Positions 4,217-6,079 of a DNA stretch of 6,079 nucleotides are shown piece after piece. The translations under genes and the position numbers were made by a program. The first letter of the stretch is position 1, and every line of letters begins with the position of its first letter. Source of the stretch: Candidatus Bathyarchaeota archaeon (GTDB lineage Archaea; Thermoproteota; Bathyarchaeia; TCS64); contig JAUYEB010000028.1 of assembly GCA_030691555.1 (NCBI GenBank), positions 1 to 6,079 on the forward strand. The letters are read 5' to 3'. A model generated the notes under the pieces. It searched no databases. It saw only the letters and a program-made list of their open reading frames with translations, and had not been told where the DNA came from.

Positions 4217-4984
4217 TTATCGAGCGGATCGCAGATTGAATAGGGTTTCGGCGTTCCCAGTGGTCGCCGCCTCGACGTCCCCCAGGGGCAGCCCCTTGAG
4301 GTCTGCGAGGTGCCTCAGTGTAAGGAGCACGTCGGCGGGCTCCGAGGCGCGGCCCTGGCTCTTGATCCACACCGGCGAGTCCGTCTCGACCAGTATGCGC
4401 TCCAGGGGCGCCCTCTCCATCGCCGCCCTGAGCTCTGGGCTGCCCTCTAGCGCCGGCGTGCAGGAGACGTAGTAGCCCGAGTCGAGGACCCTGGCGAGGA
4501 CGTCCGGGGGGCCGCTGTACCAGTGGAAGACGCCCCGACCCGGGCCGTGTTGTAACGCCAGGCTTAGGCAGTCCCCCCAGGCGCCCCTGCTATGAATCGA
4601 TACGGGTAGATCGAGCTCCCTCGCCAGCCGGAGTTGCGCCACGTAGAACTCCGTCTGCCTCCCCCTCTGGGCCCCGTCCTTCCTCACGAGTCTGTGCCAG
4701 TAGTCGAGGCCGATCTCCCCCACCGCGACGCATCGGCCCGAGTTTGCCCCGATGAGGGCGAGGGCGGCCTCGAGGTCCTGGTCGAAGAACTCTGTGGGGT
4801 GTACTCCTAGTGCGGCGTGGACGAACCCCTCGTGGCTCCCTTGCAGCCTCAGCGTGCCCTCGCACGTGGCCGCCGTGGCGCTCACAGCCACGATGCCCGA
4901 TAGCCCCGCCGCCTTTGCCCTCTGGATGACGGCGTCGACGTCGGGCAGGTCTGCAAGGTGTGCGTGTGTGTCGAGCGGCCCCAT
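4217..4984 (-). CDS. tatD: TatD-family metal-dependent hydrolase (putative DNase/RNase)
   Basis: TatD proteins are TIM-barrel, two-metal hydrolases; characterised members degrade DNA or RNA from the 3' end and take part in repair or turnover. The 255-residue product has all metal-binding motifs: D5-T-H7-A-H9 after the first strand, G60-V-H62-P, G89-E90-IGLDY, S129-I-H131, F153-H154-W-Y-S-G, and E200-T-D202-S-P. The length is typical and the start at ATG 4984 places DTHAHL at the proper N-terminal position. It begins nine bases after the stop of the amidotransferase-like gene and is followed 11 bases later by the DUF1614 gene, so the three look like one operon. Archaeal TatD relatives are diverse and true substrate may not be nucleic acid; the general hydrolase call is firm. 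It acts presumably in the cytoplasm, as no signal peptide is present. Confidence 0.92.
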   Translation of the reverse strand: MGPLDTHAHLADLPDVDAVIQRAKAAGLSGIVAVSATAATCEGTLRLQGSHEGFVHAALGVHPTEFFDQDLEAALALIGANSGRCVAVGEIGLDYWHRLVRKDGAQRGRQTEFYVAQLRLARELDLPVSIHSRGAWGDCLSLALQHGPGRGVFHWYSGPPDVLARVLDSGYYVSCTPALEGSPELRAAMERAPLERILVETDSPVWIKSQGRASEPADVLLTLRHLADLKGLPLGDVEAATTGNAETLFNLRSAR

Positions 4985-4993
4985 CTGCTTCGC

Positions 4994-5749
4994 CTACTCG
5001 CCGGATGCCCAGGAGGCCATGCGCCTCCAGAGCTCCCTGTATCCCTCCCACTCGGCGAACTCTTTCGGGCACCAGTGGGGGCCTATGTCGCTCGCCCACG
5101 CAACGACCCTGCCCTCACCATGCTCGCCAACGACGAGTAACGGGTCAGAGCCGACCTCTGCGAGAACCTTCGCCTCCTTCTTCGCCTTCACCCTGTTGTA
5201 GCCGAGTAGGTGGGGCCATGAGGCGGGGAGCCCCCTCGTGATGGGGTGCGCCGTCGCCGTCTTCTTGGGCTGGGCCCCCTCGGGGCACTCGACGCGGTCG
5301 TCGTAGGGCTGCATCTCGACGGGGAGCGCCTCCTCGACGGGCGTGCCGTGGTACCTCGCCACCCCGTTTATCCCCTGGTAGCTCAGGTAGCCCCCCGCCA
5401 TTATGAGTCCGCCACCGCCGCGCACGTACTCCTCGATCAGCCTGAGCCTGTTCGGCGTCCTCTCGCCGTTGAGCCACGTTCTCGGGTGGAGGAGGAACGT
5501 GTCAGCCCCGATATCGCTGATGATTATGACCGAGTAATCCTTCAAGCCCTCCTTTTCAAGCGGGAAGCCCGCCTGGGCCTCGTGACCCGGCATGTGGACC
5601 CAGTCCCCCCACCCCTCCATAGCCTTCCTGAAGTAGGCGACGCCGGTGTCGTATCCGCCGCTTACGAAGTGGTCGAAGCCCTTGTAGTGGGTCGTGACCT
5701 GGACCCACGACTCGCCGACGAGAAGCACCCTGCCCTTCACGTGATGCAC
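4994..5749 (-). CDS. Class I glutamine amidotransferase-like protein (DUF1355/PF07090 type)
   Basis: The 251-residue product resembles the putative glutamine amidotransferase family PF07090. Landmarks are the opening VLLVGESW (8-15), KGFDHF (23-28), YSVIIISDIGAD (72-83), the GGGGLIMAGGYLSYQG turn (111-126), YHGTPVEEALPV (133-144), HPITRGLP (168-175) and a closing GEGRVVAWASDIGPHW (211-226). The fold is flavodoxin-like. At the tight turn where true amidotransferases carry the nucleophilic Cys this protein has Tyr/Leu/Ser (residues 121-123), so glutaminase activity is doubtful and the role may be sugar- or ligand-binding; function unknown. The start is GTG 5749, placed 27 bases after a TTTTTTATC box and so leaderless; GTG 5740, preceded by GGGTG, is a close alternative. 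It leads the operon with TatD and DUF1614. Confidence 0.8.
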   Translation of the reverse strand: MHHVKGRVLLVGESWVQVTTHYKGFDHFVSGGYDTGVAYFRKAMEGWGDWVHMPGHEAQAGFPLEKEGLKDYSVIIISDIGADTFLLHPRTWLNGERTPNRLRLIEEYVRGGGGLIMAGGYLSYQGINGVARYHGTPVEEALPVEMQPYDDRVECPEGAQPKKTATAHPITRGLPASWPHLLGYNRVKAKKEAKVLAEVGSDPLLVVGEHGEGRVVAWASDIGPHWCPKEFAEWEGYRELWRRMASWASGE

Positions 5750-5771
5750 CCGACGAGAAGTATCCCCTAGG

Positions 5772-5780
5772 GATAAAAAA
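5772..5780 (-). promoter_or_regulatory. TATA box of the amidotransferase-tatD-DUF1614 operon, may double as UPF0147 terminator
   Basis: TTTTTTATC on the minus strand is centred about 27 bases before GTG 5749, the right spacing for an archaeal box A and a leaderless start. The same six-T run, plus TTTTG at 5791-5795, lies 30 or so bases after the UPF0147 stop and could end that transcript. Confidence 0.5.
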
Positions 5781-5808
5781 CCGAGGATGACAAAACTGCG
5801 CTTGTATT

Positions 5809-6078
5809 CTAGTCCCTTATGCCCTCTAGGACGCTGATGGCGTTCCAGATGCGGGTCCTGCTGTACATGGGCATGTTGGGGTCCTGGCTTATGTCCTCCA
5901 GGAGCGAGATGGCGTTCGCCGCCCGGGCGGCGATGCTTATGGCACCGTCCATGAGCATGTCCGACGCCTGCTTCGCGGCCCTCCTGATGTTCCTCGGGGT
6001 CGTGTTATCGTCGGCGATCATGTTAAGGACGCTCTGAGCCTGCTGCAGTTTCTTCGCGTACTCTTCTTTACCAGACAC
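5809..6078 (-). CDS. UPF0147 family protein
   Basis: This 89-residue, all-helical, soluble protein belongs to UPF0147, a small archaeal family of unknown function. Diagnostic stretches are NTTPRNIRRAA (25-35), ISIAARAANAISLLEDISQDPNMP (the conserved centre, near 47-70) and a closing RTRIWNAISVLEGI. The acidic QDPNMP loop and the two repeat-like helix pairs are typical. The start GTG at 6078 is the second-last base of the window; the resulting length matches the family, so the gene is probably complete, but a start slightly further upstream cannot be excluded. It is followed by T runs and a new promoter, so it seems to be transcribed apart from the next genes. Confidence 0.9.
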   Translation of the reverse strand: MSGKEEYAKKLQQAQSVLNMIADDNTTPRNIRRAAKQASDMLMDGAISIAARAANAISLLEDISQDPNMPMYSRTRIWNAISVLEGIRD

Positions 6079-6079
6079 A

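Noticed and set aside
4206..4370. N-terminal extension of the DUF1614 frame by 55 residues, to an upstream start at 4370.
   Set aside because: It lies wholly inside or against the TatD gene, is rich in Arg, Gly and Pro, and does not resemble the family; TTG 4205 gives the usual N-terminus.
5246..5770. Plus-strand frame of 174 residues opposite the amidotransferase-like gene.
   Set aside because: No recognisable domain, and the minus-strand frame is clearly the gene.
1..6079. CRISPR array, transposase or other insertion sequence.
   Set aside because: No regularly spaced repeats, terminal inverted repeats or transposase motifs were found.

Overview
The window reads as a GC-rich chromosomal piece of an archaeon. 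The evidence is a UPF0147 gene (a family I know only from archaea), an archaeal-type DUF1614 membrane protein, frequent GTG/TTG starts, and TATA boxes about 27-30 bases before start codons, implying leaderless or nearly leaderless mRNAs. A TACK-group archaeon (Thermoproteota in the broad sense) is my guess from the style of the UPF0147 protein; the genus cannot be named from sequence alone.

Left part (1-2082) is accessory in character. A secreted protein resembling zinc-dependent phospholipase C runs off the left edge (minus strand). Next comes a VapB/VapC-like toxin-antitoxin pair on the minus strand (AbrB-type antitoxin and PIN-domain nuclease, the latter with no ATG/GTG/TTG start at the expected place). 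Diverging from it across a 107-base control region is a second two-gene module on the plus strand: a winged-helix protein fused to a minimal nucleotidyltransferase (MNT), overlapping a HEPN-domain gene. This is a MNT-HEPN toxin-antitoxin arrangement, with a striking pair of inverted repeats over its start codon.

A minus-strand tRNA-Ser(UGA) at 2177-2263 separates the two halves. Its 3' end faces the toxin-antitoxin genes, the side on which archaeal and bacterial islands usually integrate, although no duplicated tRNA end is visible in this window.

Right part (2308-6078) is entirely on the minus strand. In transcription order it holds UPF0147, a class I glutamine-amidotransferase-like protein, a TatD-family metal-dependent hydrolase, a DUF1614 polytopic membrane protein, a DedA/VTT membrane protein, and a RusA-type Holliday junction resolvase. 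The amidotransferase-like, TatD and DUF1614 genes are spaced by 9 and 11 bases and look like one operon. RusA is the outlier, since the family is mostly phage-borne.

I found no CRISPR array, transposase, integrase or rRNA. The most notable points are the two back-to-back toxin-antitoxin modules with a shared control region, the double operator-like repeat, the MNT/HEPN motif combination, the non-standard PIN start, and a 115-base intergenic stretch almost devoid of A on the plus strand.
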